Assembly (NCBI GenBank): GCA_002102555.1
Contig: MCFL01000006.1
Coordinates: 434,001 to 498,000 of the forward strand
Direction of reading: 5' to 3'
DNA length: 64,000 bases
Source of the DNA: Catenaria anguillulae PL171
Taxonomy: Eukaryota > Blastocladiomycota > Blastocladiomycetes > Blastocladiales > Catenariaceae
Of this stretch, positions 34,227 to 47,119 are shown piece by piece (the stretch's first letter is position 1; every line of letters begins with the position of its first letter). A program made the translations under genes and the position numbers. Under the pieces are notes generated by a model, which saw only the letters and a program-made list of their open reading frames with translations, was not told where the DNA came from and searched no databases.

Positions 34227-37200
34227 ATGGATACCCAAGCTCCAAACGAAGAGGGTAAACCCGTCCCGTGCCCTGAGTGCGGCAGTCGATTTTCCCGACA
34301 GCAAGACCTACAACGGCATATCACCATGATGCGCAAGAAGCCATCCCGCCGGTGTACTGGTGGCGCTTCCACCAGCAACAAGGCGCCGCCGTCCCCTGCA
34401 GCTGGGAATGCGCCAAGAGCTCCTACATCTGCATCAGTTCGCCAAACGCCCAGCATATCGTCAAACAGCTCGTCGGAACGATCATTGGGCACTCTGCCTC
34501 CCACCTCAATCGCGCATGCCTCAGGGCAAATGTCGGATCATGCAATGCCAACGGTCGAGTCTGACAGTGCTCAGACAGCAGCCAGCTCGTCCAGCCGTTC
34601 CATGGTTGCCGCCAGTGATGAGCAAGACAAGCAGAAACGTTGGGACGCTCATCCACCACGGGAACCTGTCCATCCTGGCACATTTGTTCCTGGGTGCTTT
34701 GAAGCGACCAGTCGACCACAAGCAGGTATGTGTATGGCATGTTGCATCACCCTCCCGTCATTGTGGCTTCTCACGCAAGTATTATTTAGCCCCACGGCGA
34801 ATACATGGGCCACCAACATATGCTGAAGCGGTGGGCGTCGGCCTCCATAATTCGCCTCTTCTTGCGCAACTCAAATCGCTGGGCGTCGTGCCAGACGCAT
34901 TACTCAAACACCCCGGCCTCACCAAGAATCCGTTTCTCCCTCACAATGGTGTAACAGCATTCCGGATCGCATACTTGGAAATTGTTCAACTACATCTGAC
35001 CCACTCCGAATCGTCTCAGCTTCATGATTGCTTTGACGATATTCTCCAAGCTTTGGACAAGACACTTTCGGTGCCGCGATTGCCGACCATGAAGAAACAG
35101 ATTCTCGAGCATTCGCCATTTGTTCTCAAAGCAAAAACAACGGCCATTACCGAAGGCATCCGCTCATTCATTTTCAAGTTTCGACCATTTATTCCCACAA
35201 TGAAAGCGCTTCTTGGACGATCCCATCTGGCAAAGCACTACCATGTCACGCCAAAGTATCATGTTGTTGCCGGTGACAGGGAGGGTGTATGCAGCAATGC
35301 TTGCCGGCAATACTCGTCCATTCCTACTGGTCTACGCTGGGAAAGGTTGGCTGCTCAACTTCCCGATGGACATGCATCCGTCCCGTACTTTATTGGTTCG
35401 GACAAGGCAGTGGTATGTGATGAGTCGTTCAATGGTTAGATCCAAACCAATCTCACCACGCGCGTCATTCCTGGCATGTCATATAGGTTTTTGGACAAAC
35501 AGTTGCATGGCCCATCGTCCTTCACCTTGCCGCCTATGACAAGTGCATTCACAATCGGCCTCTTATCCACACTTCTTTCGTACTCGGCTACCTTGTCCAA
35601 CCTACCAAGGTTCATCAAGACATTGAGTCTCTCTCTGCCGCCCGCTCAGCAAGTATCTCCAAGTCTGTTTTTCACAAGTGTTTGGCAGTGTTGCTTGATG
35701 ATGAGGTCCGGACTGCTGCAGCAGAGTGCGTATTTGCGTGATTTGCATCTGGCTACTCACTGGATTGAGTTATCTGACATCAAGTCTTGGTTTAGTGGCG
35801 TTAAAATGCGCTTTCCAGATGGCAATGAGTACATGGCACACCCACAGCTACTCGATTACCTTGGCGACTTGCCGGAAAAGGCCCTCGCGGCGCTCGTCAA
35901 GCAGAACGTGGCATGTGTTCAATGCTGTGCGCCAGCTGGATCATTTCACAAGCGTTACAAAGACACAAAGCAGCGGTCCGAGGAAATGGTGAGGCATGCG
36001 CTTGACATACTTGAAGAGAAAGGCGCGACGAAGACCTTGCAGGAGGATTGGGAAAAGGAGCATGGTGTATTTCTGATGCCGGTGCGTCTTTTCATTGCCA
36101 GCGACAGCACCATCATCATATGCTGTTAACCAGTGGTCAAATTGTCAGAATGCACTCTGGGAACTGCCACATTTTGACGTCCACAAGTTCGGATTGTGTG
36201 ATGACCTGCACCAGCTGTACATTGGCGTCTTTGGGCGACATCTTTGCGGCACGCTTTTCGAGTATTTGGAACAGCAGCCAGCAGTAGAGCAAGAGTTTCG
36301 GCTACGACTAGCAGGGGTTCCAGGGTTTCCAACGCAACAGTTTCATTCCCTCTCATCTGTGACATACGCCGCGTCACAAGTTACTGCAGCAACCTGGAAG
36401 TCGCTTGTTCATGTCATGCCAGCACTCGTCCACGACCTGTTTGATGCAGACGATATGTCAGAATACGCCGTCCGCTTACGTACCGTTGTGCCAGAAACGT
36501 TTTCTTCTTTTGCCCGACTGTCAAGCAAACTTGACCAGCGCTGCTTTACCGATGCGCAAGTTGATGAGGTCGAGTATGCGCTTGACGACTTTTTTGACAA
36601 CATTCCAAGGTATTATGCAGCATTCAGGAAGCCACCACCATCAGGAGCTCTCACGCTGCATACCCTCAACCATTCCGATCGTTCCCTTCGCGAGTGTGGT
36701 GGACTTGACGAGTATTCAACTGGAACACGAATTGAGCTGTTGCACAAGTTTCTTGTCAAGCTGCCTGGGGAATTCGTCAACCCTCGAGATGTTCTCGAAA
36801 TCGGTCTCTTTGACTACATTCAAGTTCACGATGCCATGACCGAACACCTCGCGTGGTTAGCGCTCTATCGCCCAGAATTGATTGCCGACTGGTCCTGGGG
36901 CCCTTCAGCAGAGCCCATCTTTGAACTTATCGATGGCGTGCGTGACCTTGGTATTCCCGGCGTGCCCATGTTTGGCAAGCTGGCCAAGAGTAGCAAGCAG
37001 AGCGCGCGTGATGCTTTGGCTGTCACTAGCGAGGACGAGCATGAGTGGACCAGCAGTGCTGCAGGCATTCCGGAGCATCCAGCTGCACTCAAGTTTGAAG
37101 AGCGGTTCAGCTTGTATTCCAGGGCTGCAGCATCAGTTCTGACAGCAAATGTTGGAAGCAGCATGCCTACGACCGGCAGTCCATTGCTCGCGGAATCAAC

Positions 37201-38726
37201 TGCCAATGCACAGCCGCCCGATCCACATGCGCCAGCCTTCAACACCCGCCCACCTGATCCACACACATCTGTGGTGGTGTTATCTGCCACGACGACTCTT
37301 GCAGATTCAACTGTCAACACCGGACCGCCTGATCCACATCTCTCGCATCCATTCACTACTCCACCACACGATACACCACGAAGTCAAGCTGCCGTTGATG
37401 CCTCTGGGTCTGCATCACCACTCCTTGCCCAAATTGAGCACTCTACTGCTATCGCGAATCGCAACTACACATCCCTACTCAAGCTGGTAAACCATGACGG
37501 TGGCTCACGTCAGTGGTACTTGTCAACGCCGCTTCGCCAACTGCGACACTGGAAAGATCGTGGTGGTACCACATTAGACAAAGTCATTCAAACCTTGGGC
37601 CAAGAGACATTTGGGGGCATGCACGACGCTATCGGGCACTTTGCATTGCAGTTTTTGTGGTACGTGATTGAATTGGTAAATGCATTAAGCCTGCCACATG
37701 AAACTCAGCTGACAACCGAGTGATACTACTACCCAGTGGAATGTCAGATACGAGCATGGTTGGGAAACGTGAGATGAATCGGGTCGTAGCCCAAGTTGGA
37801 CCAGCACGTCTATTTCGCATCATTTGTATTCGTTCATTCACGAGAACGTTGGTGGCTCACTTGGATAGCTCCTCAGGTTATGCCATACCAACGCCTCGAT
37901 ATTCACCGAGTCTCACGCTCTCGTCAAGTTGTTCAGAAAGATATCATTCATGGCCGTGCAACCGAGTCGTACAGCGTCTTGCGTCGCGACTTTGTACTGG
38001 TGCGAGCCAGTCCAGCTTTCAAATGCCACATGCATACCTTTCATTTTCAGCTGACAGTTTGAATTCTGCAACTGTCGTACATAGATCCGCAACAATTTGG
38101 ACCAATCTTTCCGAGTATTCCAACCTTTCATCTTCCTCAACTTTGCGACTGGACCAAACCAATCGCATCGTGTGGCGTATGGTCAGTTGTATCAACGTAT
38201 TTCGGAGGATGTAACCACGGCAAGGCTCCCTCGGATTGTCAAGTCTGGGCCGTTGTGTGTAGTTCCCATTGAGTCCATTCACTCGGCGGCTCATGCGGTT
38301 CCCGAGTTTGCACTGGCCAACTCGCCTCCAATCGCATCGGATCCCAAACCGCCAGCACCACCCCCACCCAGTCAACCGCCCGGTGCAGCGGTTGGTGCTG
38401 CGGAAAACGATCCATCACCACTCAACGAGGCACCTGGCGCATCATCCACTGGACCGCTCGACACTGACAGCATGAGACAACTTCAAGACGTGGAATCAAG
38501 CGCCGCGCAGCCACGTAAGAACAAGCGTAAAGCCTCGGAATCGCAGTCTGCAAGCACCAACGGCGGACCAAAGAAAAAGAAAAAAACCCAACCCAAGTCG
38601 CAGCGCGCAGCTGACGGGACCACATACGCTGGGTACCAGTTTGATTGTTGGCTACTCAACATTTACGCCAGTGCCGAAGTGTACTTGTTTCAGAGCTTGC
38701 CGTGGTTTGATTATTGGTTATACTGA
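34227..38726 (+). CDS. Plavaka-like transposase
   Basis: Supported exons: 34227..34725, 34790..35412, 35487..35725, 35796..36081 and 36149..37659, all in phase (about 1,050 aa). At the N-terminus is one C2H2 finger (CPECGSRFSRQQDLQRHITM). Splicing then yields SSIPTGLRWERL, VPYFIGSDKAVVFGQTVAWP, NRPLIHTSFVLGYL, LLDDEVRTAAAEDGVKMRFP, VQCCAPAGSFHKRY and NALWELPHFDVHKFGL followed by CDDLHQLYIGVFGRHL; these match blocks of the Plavaka DDE transposase. The 3' part is not resolved. Frames with family-like character (PYQRLDIHRVSRSRQVVQKD near 37.9 kb; QLYQRISEDVTTARLPRIVK near 38.2 kb) are followed by a Pro-rich tail with a KKKKK nuclear-type signal and stop at 38726. Either further introns or a damaged end. 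Confidence 0.82.
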
Positions 38727-38829
38727 ATCGTGTTGTATTCCCTTGATTGTTTCCCCCACCTTACTCATCTTACTCGACTGGCCATTGTTGCAAGTTGCTA
38801 ATGTAATGCCGCTGCATTTGGTGATTACG

Positions 38830-39144
38830 TGCAGTTACCGTTGATTGCGACCTGTGCTCATGGTGTTTACATGCAGCTACTGTTGATTACCACCTTGGCA
38901 CTGGGTGTTTACATGCATTCACGGGCAGATACCGCACCATGGTTGGTGATTACAAGTAATCGCAGTTAACTACAAGAGCCCCTCCGTAATCACAGGTAAA
39001 TACAAAGGCCAGGTTGCAATTACCGGTAAACATGAGAGATTGCCAAGACCCCAAGTTGTTTGCGGTTGTTCGCCGTTGTTCACCGCTGTTCACCACCGAT
39101 TACCGGTAATTACATGCAGTTACAGAAAAACCAACTTCACGATG
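38830..39144 (-). repeat. Right terminal inverted repeat (315 bp)
   Basis: Reverse complement of 31835..32149 without a mismatch found by eye. It ends ACTTCACGATG; the inner border is at TGCAGTTACCGTTG. Confidence 0.92.
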
Positions 39145-39531
39145 AAGTTCACACGCGTTGACCGCGCTGATCCACCAGCTGATTTATAATAGAGTTTACA
39201 AACTAACCCTTCATCATGGGGTTATAGGTTCTAGAACTAGTTCTGGAACTCCTGATGAGGCCCCATGGCCCCACCGCCTGACGTGGTGAAGGTTGACCGT
39301 GGTCTGGAGCCTTGGCCGAAGCGCCTCAATTCAGGCAGCGGGAGGACGAATGCCTGATGAAGTGACGACTGACAATGGGTTGAGGGAAAGAAGTGAGCGG
39401 AAGCATGAGGCACTCTGTACAGACTGATAATGACACTCGAAAGATGCGTTTGATATATGTAGGTTGGGATGCGTATGATGTTAACGAAGTATTAGAAGGG
39501 GGAAAAAAGGGAAACTGAAACAATACAACAT
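39145..39531. other. Spacer between transposon and RPB2, with a hairpin-forming palindrome
   Basis: No gene. Around 39215-39267 an outer CATGGGG/CCCCATG pair encloses an inner imperfect palindrome (TTCTAGAACT/AGTTCTGGAA), so the strand could fold into a hairpin. Origin unknown. Confidence 0.45.
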
Positions 39532-42500
39532 TCAGTTCCGCTCCACCAACACCAACCGGGGGGCAATGTTCATGGACATGAGCTCCTGGAACAAGAGCTT
39601 TGCGGCATATGGCAAAAACACCTGCGAGATCCTGGCCGAGTTGTTGCAATTGTTGCACTCGTACTTGTTTTCACTGGCGATTGCAAACAACCCGCACTGG
39701 TCGCACACGTGTACGCGATACGCATCCGAGTTGTCAAACAACCGGTCCTTGAGAAACTGAGCCGCGCCGTGCGCAATAAAGCAATCACGCTCCATTTCAC
39801 CAAAACGCAACCCACCGTCACGTGACCGACCCTCGACGGGCTGGCGCGTCAGGATCTGTTGCGGACCACGTGCGCGCGAGTGGATCTTGTCGTCGACCAT
39901 GTGCTTGAGGCGCTGGTAATATGTGGGCCCGAAAAACACTTGGGCGTCGAGCTTGCGGCCCGTGTGCCCATTGTACATGACCTCGAACCCGCGCTGCTGG
40001 AACCCGTGTTGCGCGAGCTGCTGCGAGATCTCTTGCACCGTCAAGTCGGTGAATGGCGTCGCGTCGCCCTCGGTGCCTACTAGCGCCCCGACCTTGGACA
40101 GCAAACACTCGACCAAATGGCCAATGGTCATACGCGACGGAATGGCGTGCGGGTTGACAATCAAATCGGGTGTAATGCCCAAGGCGGAAAACGGCATGTC
40201 CTCTTGGCGGTACGTGACACCCACTGTACCCTTTTGCCCGTGCCGCGACGCAAACTTGTCGCCCATTTGCGGTACACGGGTCGAGCGCACCCGCACCTTG
40301 ACAAACTTGAGATTGTCGGCATTGGTCGTGACAATGACATGATCGACGTATCCCTTTTCCGTCGACTTGAGCGATGTCGACACATCCTTCTTTGTTTGGG
40401 TGGTGCGCGCGCCCATCTCGGACACATCGTCGGGCAAAGGTGCCGTCTTGCCCAGGATAATGTCGTCGCCCTTGACTTGTGTTCCTGGTGAAATGATGCC
40501 GTCGTCATCCAGCAAGTCGTACGTCCCGCGCCGCAAACGCATGGTCGTGTCGCGATTCGGCTTTTCAAATACTTCTTCTTCAACCCCGCCCGACTTCTTT
40601 TCCGAATCAAAGTATGACCGGTAGTAAATGGACCGGAACAGGCCGCGGTCAATCGACGACTGGTTCATGATGACGGAATCTTCCTGGTTGTACCCCGAGT
40701 AACAAGTGATGGCCACCACGGCGTTCTGCCCAGCAGGCAGCTCGCGGAACCGCAAGTAAGTCATGGACCGGGTGGTGACGAGCGGGCGCTGCGGGTAGTA
40801 CAAGATGTTGGCCAGGGTATCCATGCGCAGCTGGAAGTTGGTCAAAAACACGCCCATGGCCTGCTTGCCCATGGCACTCTGGTACGTGTTACGCGGCGAC
40901 TGGTTGTGGTCCGGGAAGGGAATGATGGACGCGCAAATACCCAAGATCATACTCGGGTGAATCTCGCAATGTGTCCACCGCTTGCAATACTCGCCGGGCT
41001 TGCGCGATTTCAGGCGCGCCGTCTTGTCAAACTTTGACTTGTCGACAACCTTGTCTCCGCGCGACTCGGCCAGATCCGCAGGCGTCATGCAAATCATGGC
41101 CATCTCCTCCTCCTCCGTATCCATCAACTCGAGGACCCCCTGGCGCAACAAGTTGCGCCAATTCATGAGCGAGTCGCGCATCTCGTCCGTCTCCTTGACA
41201 TCGTCGTCCACCTTGAGCGCCTCGAGCGCGGCCGCCACATGCGCCTTGCGCAACTTGAGCCGCTGCGTGTCCTCGTTGACTACAAACAGTGGGCGCATGA
41301 TCCGGCCTGGGTCCGTGTAAATGCGAATCTCATTGTCGCGAATGTCGCGCACAATGGACACTTCGGGCTCGTCCAAGTGCGGCGGCGTCAAGTCGCCCAT
41401 CCTGCGCATTTCCCTGAGCGTCTTGAACAAGTCTGCCGGGTCCGTATGAATGCCGACCCACGCGCCATTCACAAACACTTTTGTTGCATCCGCCACGGCC
41501 GATGCGTCCGAAATCTCTTCGAGGTTTTCAATACCATACTCTTGCAGCGCCTCGACGACTGGCTCGGCGCTCGTGCCGACAGAAATGTAGGCCATGAGCG
41601 CCAAGTTCTTGACCAGGCCACACGCCTGGCCCTCGGGCGTTTCGGCGGGACACACCATACCCCAATGCGTGTTGTGCAACTGGCGTGGTTTGGCCAACTT
41701 GCCCTCGCGACCAATGGGCGTGTTGAGCCGCCGCAAGTGCGACAGCGTCGACGCAAAGGTGTACCGGTTGAGCACTTGCGACACGCCGGCGCGTGTTTCC
41801 ATAAACTTTTTTTGATCGCCCCAATTGCCCGTGGCCAGCGCATACCGTAACCCGTTGGTGATGATGCCCGGCTTGACCACGCTGGCCAAATGAAACGGGC
41901 CCTGCGACCGCTCAATCGACTTTGTAAACTCGCGCGTAATGTCCTTGACAAACTTGGCGAAAAACGTCTTGAACAAGCTGGCAAGCAAGGGTCCCGCCAA
42001 ATCCAACCGCTTTTTGCCGAAATGATCGCGGTCATCAATGGGCCGGCGGCCAAGTGCGGCAAGCAACATGCGATGCACCATGTACCCAATAAACCACGCC
42101 TTGCGCGTCTCGCACCCGGGCGTGGTGCCAATGTGCGGCAACGTCTCGCGCTCCAGCAAATCGCGCGCGTACCGGATCCGTTGGTCTCGGTGCATGTTGG
42201 TGACACGCCCGCGCCGGCCAATGTGGTCCAAGGCAAGTTCTTGGTCCTGAATCACGTCGGCTTGCTCGATACTGGGCTTGAGCATTTCCAGCATTTGGTC
42301 GTCGTCGAAATGGTAGCAGATGGTTTCCAGGATTTGCTTGTCCGAGTGGACGCCAAGGGCACGAAACACAATGGGCAATGGGATTTCTTCTTGGATGTAG
42401 GGCAGCGAGCACGTGATGCGCCGTTGCTTGTCCATGCGCACAATAAACGATGACAGCGTGCGTTGGCCCGCGTCCGATTGCGACCGGATCTCGGCTTGGT

Positions 42501-43417
42501 ACGCGCCGCCTGGTTTGGAAAACACAAACACGGTGTTTGTTGCTGTGCGTTCTTGCGCAATGATGACCTTTTCTGACCCGTTAATGATAAAGTAGCCGCC
42601 CTTGTCAAAGGGGCATTCGCCCACGGCTTGCAGGGCGGTGCGGTCGAGGCCAGAGAGAGTGCAGAATTGTGAGCCGACCATGACGGGGACCTTGAAAAAA
42701 AAAACCAGTGACACAGTGAGTAGAAAGATCGGGAAATGAAGCAAAGGGGAACAAGGGGCATACTTTGCCAATGGGCATGAAGGGATGATCCTCGCCCTCG
42801 CCTTCCAACTGCCACTTGTACTCTTCGGAATCGCCCTCGACGGCATCCGTGCGCTCTGTATACTTTTTCACCGTCATGTCCATGAGCAAAGGAGCGGCAT
42901 AGGTCAAGTTCCGAGCCCTGGCCTCTTGTGGAAACAAGACACGATGCGAGTCCATGGCATCACTGGTACTGGGCTTGGACAAGCTGAGCTGACCAAAAGT
43001 GATTTCGTAACGTGTGCGCGGATCCTTTGTGCCCGAGTTGTACTTTTGCGTGGTTTGCAAGACAAGAGCCGGGGTTTCGTCAACAATGCGCTGCATTTCC
43101 TCCGACACAAACTGGTTGAACGAGTCGATTTGTTGAGAGACGAGGCCCTTGGCTTTGAAGAAGGTGTCGATGATGGTCCAGCAGTCGTCGTCGTCGATCG
43201 GCAGGTGGTTGGTGTGATCGTCGTGGTCCACGTCGTCGTGGTCGTGGTCGAGGCCAAAGTGGTGGTGATGGTGGGACGAGGTGGAGTAGGAGGGGTCAAC
43301 GTCCATGTGGTCGTCATGGTCGCCATGGTCGTCGTGATCGTCGTGGCCAAAGAGGCCAGCGTCGGCCGAGGCGCCGTCGTCGTCGGACGAGGCATAGGCC
43401 GTGTTGTAGGCAGACAT
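39532..43417 (-). CDS. RPB2: RNA polymerase II second-largest subunit RPB2
   Basis: Exons 43417..42764 and 42690..39532 (1,270 aa; yeast 1,224). RPB2 forms half of the Pol II active centre. Pol II rather than I or III is indicated by [108 protein letters not shown] and the C-terminal zinc site CDQCG...CNNCN. The single intron starts GTATGC and has a nine-T tract before CAAG. Residues 24-71 form an unusual His/Asp-rich stretch ([18 protein letters not shown]) before the conserved start of the protein. Divergent from the kinase gene; the spacer is about 420 bp. Confidence 0.97.
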
Positions 43418-43790
43418 CGGATTGGTTGGGTTGGTGGCAGCGGGGACGGGGTGAAAGAGCCGGTGTCTGTCTGTTGGGAAAAAGAATGCAATGCAATGCG
43501 ATGCGGAGGGTTTGGCTTGAGCCTTGGGTTGCTTACATGGCTGGATGACAAGAACTTGATGATTGCTGTAAATATTTATTTTGTGTTGACGATGAATGAA
43601 TCGAATCAAACTGAAATGAGTCGAAGGATCGACAATGGTCCGCCGATTCGACGTGAGTCTCAGATGAGATGAAGATGGAACAGTGTTCTGGAAGCCGGTG
43701 CGGGCGATCCACTCACTCACTCGTCTCGGCTGTCGCCACTTCTCTGCAGGTATTCATATTGTCCCACTCAACTACACTATGCAACGCAAA

Positions 43791-43835
43791 TGAATGCAAC
43801 TGCAACTGCAACTGCAAATGCAAATGCAAATGTGA
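43791..43835 (+). repeat. Hexanucleotide microsatellite AACTGC/AAATGC
   Basis: Runs of AACTGC followed by AAATGC lie in the 5' leader of the kinase gene, ending just before its ATG at 43839. If translated in an upstream frame they would encode Asn/Ala/Thr repeats; most likely leader sequence. Confidence 0.7.
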
Positions 43836-43838
43836 ACG

Positions 43839-46800
43839 ATGAGTCACCCTACTCCTCCCACTCCCAACTCGAACCCGGTGCCGGCGGCAATGCCATGTAC
43901 TACTAGTAGTGACACCAAGAAGCGAGGCCGGTCCAAATCGTTCCGCATTGGGATTGGGATTGGCCATTCCGTCGCAAACTTTTTCTCTTCCCACTTTGGC
44001 TCGTCTTCGTCTTCATCTTCATCTCAAGCTCAATCTCAATCGCATGAGGCCGCGCCAGATCTCCCCGCTCGTCCCCCTGTTCCCAGTCATTCTGGTCATC
44101 ACAGTCACAGTCACAGTCACAGTCACCTCCACAATTCCCAAACTGCGGCAGCTGCCTCGGCGCCCAATCTCACGTTTACCCGAGGATCCTCGGACCCAGA
44201 CCTGCTTGGCGTTCCCGTGGACTCGTCCCGCCACTCGTCCCCGCGCGCTTCTCTCACACCACCACCCTCCATCCATCCCGCCGTCGCCATTGCCATTGCC
44301 AATGTCAACTCCAACGCAAACGACGCCATCCCACCTCCATCCCAATCCCTTTCACTACCACACTCGCGCTCACACTCTCAATCGCACTCACGTTCCCACT
44401 CCAAATCCCACTCGCGCTCAGGCTCTGCAGCTTCCTCGGCCTCATCGACCCAAAACCCTCATACCGCCACTGCCAATGCCAATGCCAATGGCGACACGCC
44501 ACTCGCACGCAACCCGCTGCTCGCCGCGCTCGCCCATTTCGCGGCCGGAACCCCGCCCACCTCGGCCAAATCCAGCACCAATGGGTCACTCACCCACTCT
44601 GCGGGACCACCCTCGCCAGCGTCTAACGCACGCCAGCTCGGTACCTCGGATCCAAACGCAGATTTGCTCGGGTCATCACTCTCCATCATTGTAACACCCG
44701 CCGAGCCCTCCACCCCACCCACGCTCGATGATTCCGCCGCAACTGCACGCGTGCCTTCCCCACACCCGCCCACGCATCACCCGCGGTCCACATCGACCCC
44801 AAACCTGTCCATGGCCATTGCCATTCCATCTGCATCTGCCTCTGCCAGTGCAAACGCCGATTCCATCGCTTCCCCAGTCAAGGGCGGGATTTCGCTGCCC
44901 TCGCCTCGGCCATTTATCTCGCGCTCCTCCTCGGTGCGCTTGCCCGTTCCCGCATCCCAAGCCACGCGTCTTGGCCACCCACTGGTGGTGCCGCCGGGAT
45001 CCGTTCGCAGCGAATCGCACTTGGCTACAGCAGCAGCAGCCGCGGCTTCTGCGAGCGGCGTGCCCGTGCCGCCAGAGATCCCAGACTACTTTTTCAAAAT
45101 GCGCACGGCATTTGGTGCGTCGGCAGTGAAAAAAATGAGTCCGAGTGTGGTTGGCCCCGAACATTATGTGAAAATCCGGTTGCTCGGGAAAGGCGACGTG
45201 GGCAAAGTGTACCTTGTGAGGCGCAAGGGCACAAACAAGTTGTATGCCATGAAGGTGTTGAGCAAGTCGGAAATGATCAAACGCAAAAAAGTGCCAAGGG
45301 TCTTGACCGAGCACGATATCTTGGTATGCATTCCTTTTTTATCCCATCCTTGTGTGCGCATCAATCGGCTGACCTTTGGTTTTGTGTGAGACAACTCCAG
45401 ACATCGTCCAACCACCCGTTTCTCGTGACCCTCTACCACTCGTTCCAAACCCCACGCAACCTTTACTTTGCCCTCGAATTCTGTCTGGGCGGCGAATTCT
45501 TCCGCGCCTTGCAATCGCGGCCTGGCCGGTGCCTGCCCGAACCCGAAGCACGGTTTTACGTGGCCGAAGTGGTGCTTGCCCTGGAATACTTGCACATGCA
45601 AGGATTCATTTACCGCGACCTCAAACCCGAAAACATTCTGTTACACGCCAGCGGGCACATCAAGTTGGCCGACTTCGACTTGAGCAAAAAGGCCAAATCG
45701 GGTGAGGGCGATTTGATTTATGATCCGGCAAAGAATGGTGGATCGGGTGGTGGCGGCGGGGCGGGCGCAGATACGGATGCGTTTGTGCGGCATTTCAGGA
45801 CAAATTCGTTTGTTGGCACCGAAGAGGTACACTGCTCACTCCTTCCTTTCCCGCATGCTGCCACTTGCCCAAGCAATCACTCACTTTTTTTTTTTACCGC
45901 AATGTGTGCTTAGTACATTGCCCCCGAAGTCATCCAAGGCCACGGCCACTCGTCCATGGTCGACTGGTGGTGCCTGGGCATCCTAACGTACGAACTCATT
46001 TACGGGCGCACGCCTTTCAAGTCCAAGAACCGCAACGCCACGTTTATGAATGTGCTGTCCAAAGACATATCATTTCCCGTGTCGGCCAACCCAGTCTCGA
46101 CCAATGCCCGCGCACTCATGCGCAAGCTGTTGCACAAGGCCGAGGCCAAACGCCTGGGCAGTAAACGCGGCGCGCAAGAAATTAAGGAGCACCCTTGGTT
46201 CAAGTCGATCCCATGGCCCTTGTTGCGCAACCTCACGCCACCCATTGTACCCGGCAGGGACAAGTGGAGTATGGTCATGGACAGTTTGGCGCCCGACGAC
46301 AAGTTGCGCGCCGAGCGCGACGCTGAGGGCACGCATGTGGACGTGGACGCGGGTGAGGGCGAGCGGGCAGAAGGCATGATTGTCAGCGAGGCAGACTTGT
46401 CTGCCGCAGGCACGGGCCTTGTGGGATCGGGCAAGCCATCGTCCGGGTCGCGCGAGATCCGGTCCGAGGACTCGAAACGGTCCTCGTTCAAGCAAGAAGT
46501 ATTTGACCCGGCCGATATTGGCCTTCCCTCCGTTTCCTCGTCGACGGCCACGCCCGCAAAGAACGCAAGCAAGCCGTCGAAACCCAAGGTTGGCGTGTCG
46601 CCTTCCGTCAACCAACGCCCAAGCGTCACGCTTCCGCGCCGTTCATCCAGCGCGTTTCCAGCGCCCGTGGCAGGGCAACGCGCCACCGGGTCTGGATCCA
46701 GGGTCATTTCGCGCGTGTCGCGTGACGGCCGCACCAGCAGGCTTGGTGCCCTTCGGGCACAGATTCAAAGCGCACAGGCAATCAAGGTGGCCACCACCGA

Positions 46801-47119
46801 GGCTGCGGCCGCCGCGGCCGGGTCGGCCAATGCTTCGGGATCTTCCAGTGCGCAAGGGTCCGACGACAATTTGCCTGCCAATGCATCTCTGCCGCCATCA
46901 GTGGATGCGTCGGATCCATTTGCTGCCTTCACGTCCTTGACGCTGTTGCATGGCGACGATTTGTTGGACGAAAATGTGGCGAGGTCATCAAGTGTTGCAG
47001 CTGGAGGAATTGGAGGAGGAGGAGGAGCAGGAGGGCGGGTCGTTCAAGCAATTCCACCGTTTGCTACGGGCGTCCGGTCTCTGGGCCGGAATTTGGGTGG
47101 TGGTGGGATGTTGAGTTAG
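43839..47119 (+). CDS. AGC-family protein kinase, NRC-2/FPK1/KIN82 type
   Basis: Exons 43839..45323, 45401..45826 and 45914..47119 (1,038 aa). Kinases of this group phosphorylate phospholipid flippases and control polarity in yeast. The N-terminal 420 residues are Ser/Pro/His-rich and low complexity, with a HSHSHSHS run from a CACAGT repeat. The kinase domain shows [24 protein letters not shown], the catalytic loop [11 protein letters not shown], and DFDLSKKA, where the usual DFG is DFD as in the fungal NRC-2/Fpk1 group. A Gly-rich insert precedes [17 protein letters not shown]. The C-terminal lobe ends at [20 protein letters not shown], followed by a long Ser/Ala-rich tail. Introns GTATGC...CCAG and GTACAC...TTAG are in phase. 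Confidence 0.92.

Larger units (their letters stand above)
31835..39144. mobile_element. Plavaka-like DNA transposon, 7,310 bp, long perfect TIRs
   Basis: The ends are 315-bp terminal inverted repeats (31835..32149 and 38830..39144) that matched base for base when compared by eye; similarity stops abruptly at both outer and inner edges. Inside lie two divergent genes: a transposase-like gene on the plus strand and an accessory gene on the minus strand. The transposase shows the order of motifs of Plavaka transposases (CACTA-related, described from Basidiomycota by Iyer and colleagues): C2H2 finger, SDKAVVFGQTVAWPIVLHLA, RPLIHTSFVLGYL, then a LCDDLHQLYIGVFGRHL-type block. No target-site duplication was obvious (left flank GCGGACAA, right flank AAGTTCAC). 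Identical TIRs suggest recent transposition. Confidence 0.88.

Noticed and set aside
31835-39144. LTR retrotransposon
   Set aside because: Terminal repeats are inverted, not direct, and no reverse transcriptase is present.
41239-42453. Long plus-strand frames within the RPB2 gene
   Set aside because: Shadows of RPB2, whose conserved blocks are on the minus strand.
42785-43672. 295-codon plus-strand frame rich in Val/Gly
   Set aside because: Antisense of the His/Asp-rich RPB2 exon; composition explained by the repeat.
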